DNA of 42,607 bases. Source: an uncultured Bacteroides sp. (GTDB lineage Bacteria; Bacteroidota; Bacteroidia; Bacteroidales; Bacteroidaceae). The stretch covers positions 1-42,607 of the forward strand of contig CALUFR010000018.1 of the NCBI GenBank assembly GCA_944319875.1. The letters run 5' to 3'. Every line of letters starts with the position of its first letter. The stretch's first letter is position 1. The notes below the pieces were generated by a model that ran no database searches, was not told the DNA's origin, and was given only the letters and a program-made list of their open reading frames with translations. Shown here in pieces: positions 42,156 to 42,607 of this stretch. The translations under genes and the position numbers were made by a program.

Positions 42156-42368
42156 ATGAACGCAACCGTATCACTCGAAGGCATCCTGCAGATGCTACAG
42201 CCGCTCAGTGCGGACAGCAAACGCTGGCTGGGCGAAAGACTGATTAAAGAAAGTAGAGAGAACGCTCCCTGTCAATACACTGCCGAAGAAATGCGGAAAC
42301 ACCTGCTACAAGTGGAAGCACGCATACAACAAGGTGACCCGGGCATCAGCAACGAAGAAGTAGAATAA
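42156..42368 (+). CDS. Small antitoxin-like protein (RelB/ParD-type position)
   Basis: A 70-residue protein: MNATVSLEGILQMLQPLSADSKRWLGERL, then YTAEEMRKHLLQVEARIQQGD and GISNEEVE. In Bacteroidetes, proteins of this form (NxKxWL(A/G)xxL, then YTxEE) usually precede a RelE/ParE-type toxin gene and act as its antitoxin. No toxin frame follows: the next 239 bp to the window edge hold only short frames. It has a promoter from the right 62-bp repeat. Confidence 0.6.
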   Translation: MNATVSLEGILQMLQPLSADSKRWLGERLIKESRENAPCQYTAEEMRKHLLQVEARIQQGDPGISNEEVE

Positions 42369-42607
42369 CCACATAAACACATACCGAATTATGAAACAGC
42401 AATCCCGAAGGGGACCCCCCCCAGGCCGTCCGAGAACGTTAGTTTGAGTTATAATACAGGGTGCAAAACCACTATAGTGTCTCCACCCAAGTTCATCTGA
42501 TGGCATATAAGTTTTCAATTTAAAATATCAGTTGCGTTGAACAATTCGCCATAAAGGCTCAAAAAGACCGATATCAGCAATGATAAGGCGTTTTCCCGAT
42601 GGCTTAT
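42369..42607. other. Right-edge sequence, probably the end of an inserted element
   Basis: After the antitoxin-like gene a frame starts at 42391 with ATGAAACAGCAA and closes after 18 codons (stop 42445-42447), which could be the interrupted start of the toxin. A G4-A-C8 run lies at 42410-42422. From about 42455 onward the sequence (GGTGCAAAACCACTATAGTG and onwards) is AT-richer and unlike the flank; on the minus strand it has open frames to the window edge, ending at stops 42515-42517 or 42528-42530. This may be the 3' end of a transposase or other insert. I do not recognise the element. Confidence 0.3.

Overview
The window reads as a chromosomal segment of a gut Bacteroides or close relative. 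The evidence is two SusC/SusD outer-membrane pairs, lipoproteins with short acidic post-cysteine segments typical of Bacteroidetes surface export, a TamB/TamL pair, a DUF4954 protein, and repeated use of the Bacteroidetes promoter form (TTTG-like -33 element, about 19-20 bp spacer, TAnnTTTG -7 element). The species cannot be named from sequence alone.

Layout. 1-3178 (minus): hflX followed by a DUF4954 gene that runs off the left edge. 3384-4466 (plus): an exported Ntn-type choloylglycine/linear-amide hydrolase. 4467-6219: a small ATPase region with one intact AAA ATPase, a truncated second ATPase and a 35-bp direct repeat on both sides. 6279-10929 (minus): a SusD gene and a SusC gene with no start, signal peptide or N-terminal domain. 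10930-13968: a segment with a lone HipB-like repressor and its operators, a vestigial hipA, a palindrome-dense non-coding stretch, three 21-bp tandem repeats, a tyrosine recombinase, and the promoter plus first 67 codons of the next susC. 13768-20597 (plus): a complete susC, a susD and a third surface lipoprotein. 20762-22148: an intact hipBA-type module. 22143-25157 (minus): a YjjG-like phosphatase, a MITE-like repeat, a coiled-coil lipoprotein, rsmI and a small coiled-coil protein. 25238-41082 (plus): tdk, an AI-2E-type membrane protein, tRNA-Lys, a MATE exporter, a hybrid histidine kinase, tamB-tamL, a sugar nucleotidyltransferase and an ABC-F ATPase. 41166-42075: a DUF3791-DUF3990-DUF3791 cassette between 62-bp direct repeats, then an antitoxin-like gene and an unidentified sequence running off the right edge.

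The central system is a probable invertible SusC switch. The same 20 bp (AGTTCCGCGAAGACTCTGGT) lies in opposite orientation inside the two susC genes, at 10910-10929 and 13969-13988, in the same codon phase. Inverting the roughly 3.04 kb between them would move the promoter, signal peptide and N-terminal domain from the plus-strand susC onto the silent minus-strand susC. That would give a predicted 1062-residue receptor in place of the present 1075-residue one. The recombinase gene lies inside the segment. As read here, the plus-strand susCD operon is ON and the minus-strand pair is OFF. SusC/SusD inversion systems are known from Bacteroides fragilis; whether this locus has been described cannot be determined here.

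A second theme is cassettes bounded by direct repeats that include the end of a coding region: the ATPase region (35 bp, two synonymous differences) and the DUF3791/DUF3990 operon (62 bp, one difference, carrying EKAR-stop and a promoter). The remaining genes are ordinary Bacteroides housekeeping and envelope genes.
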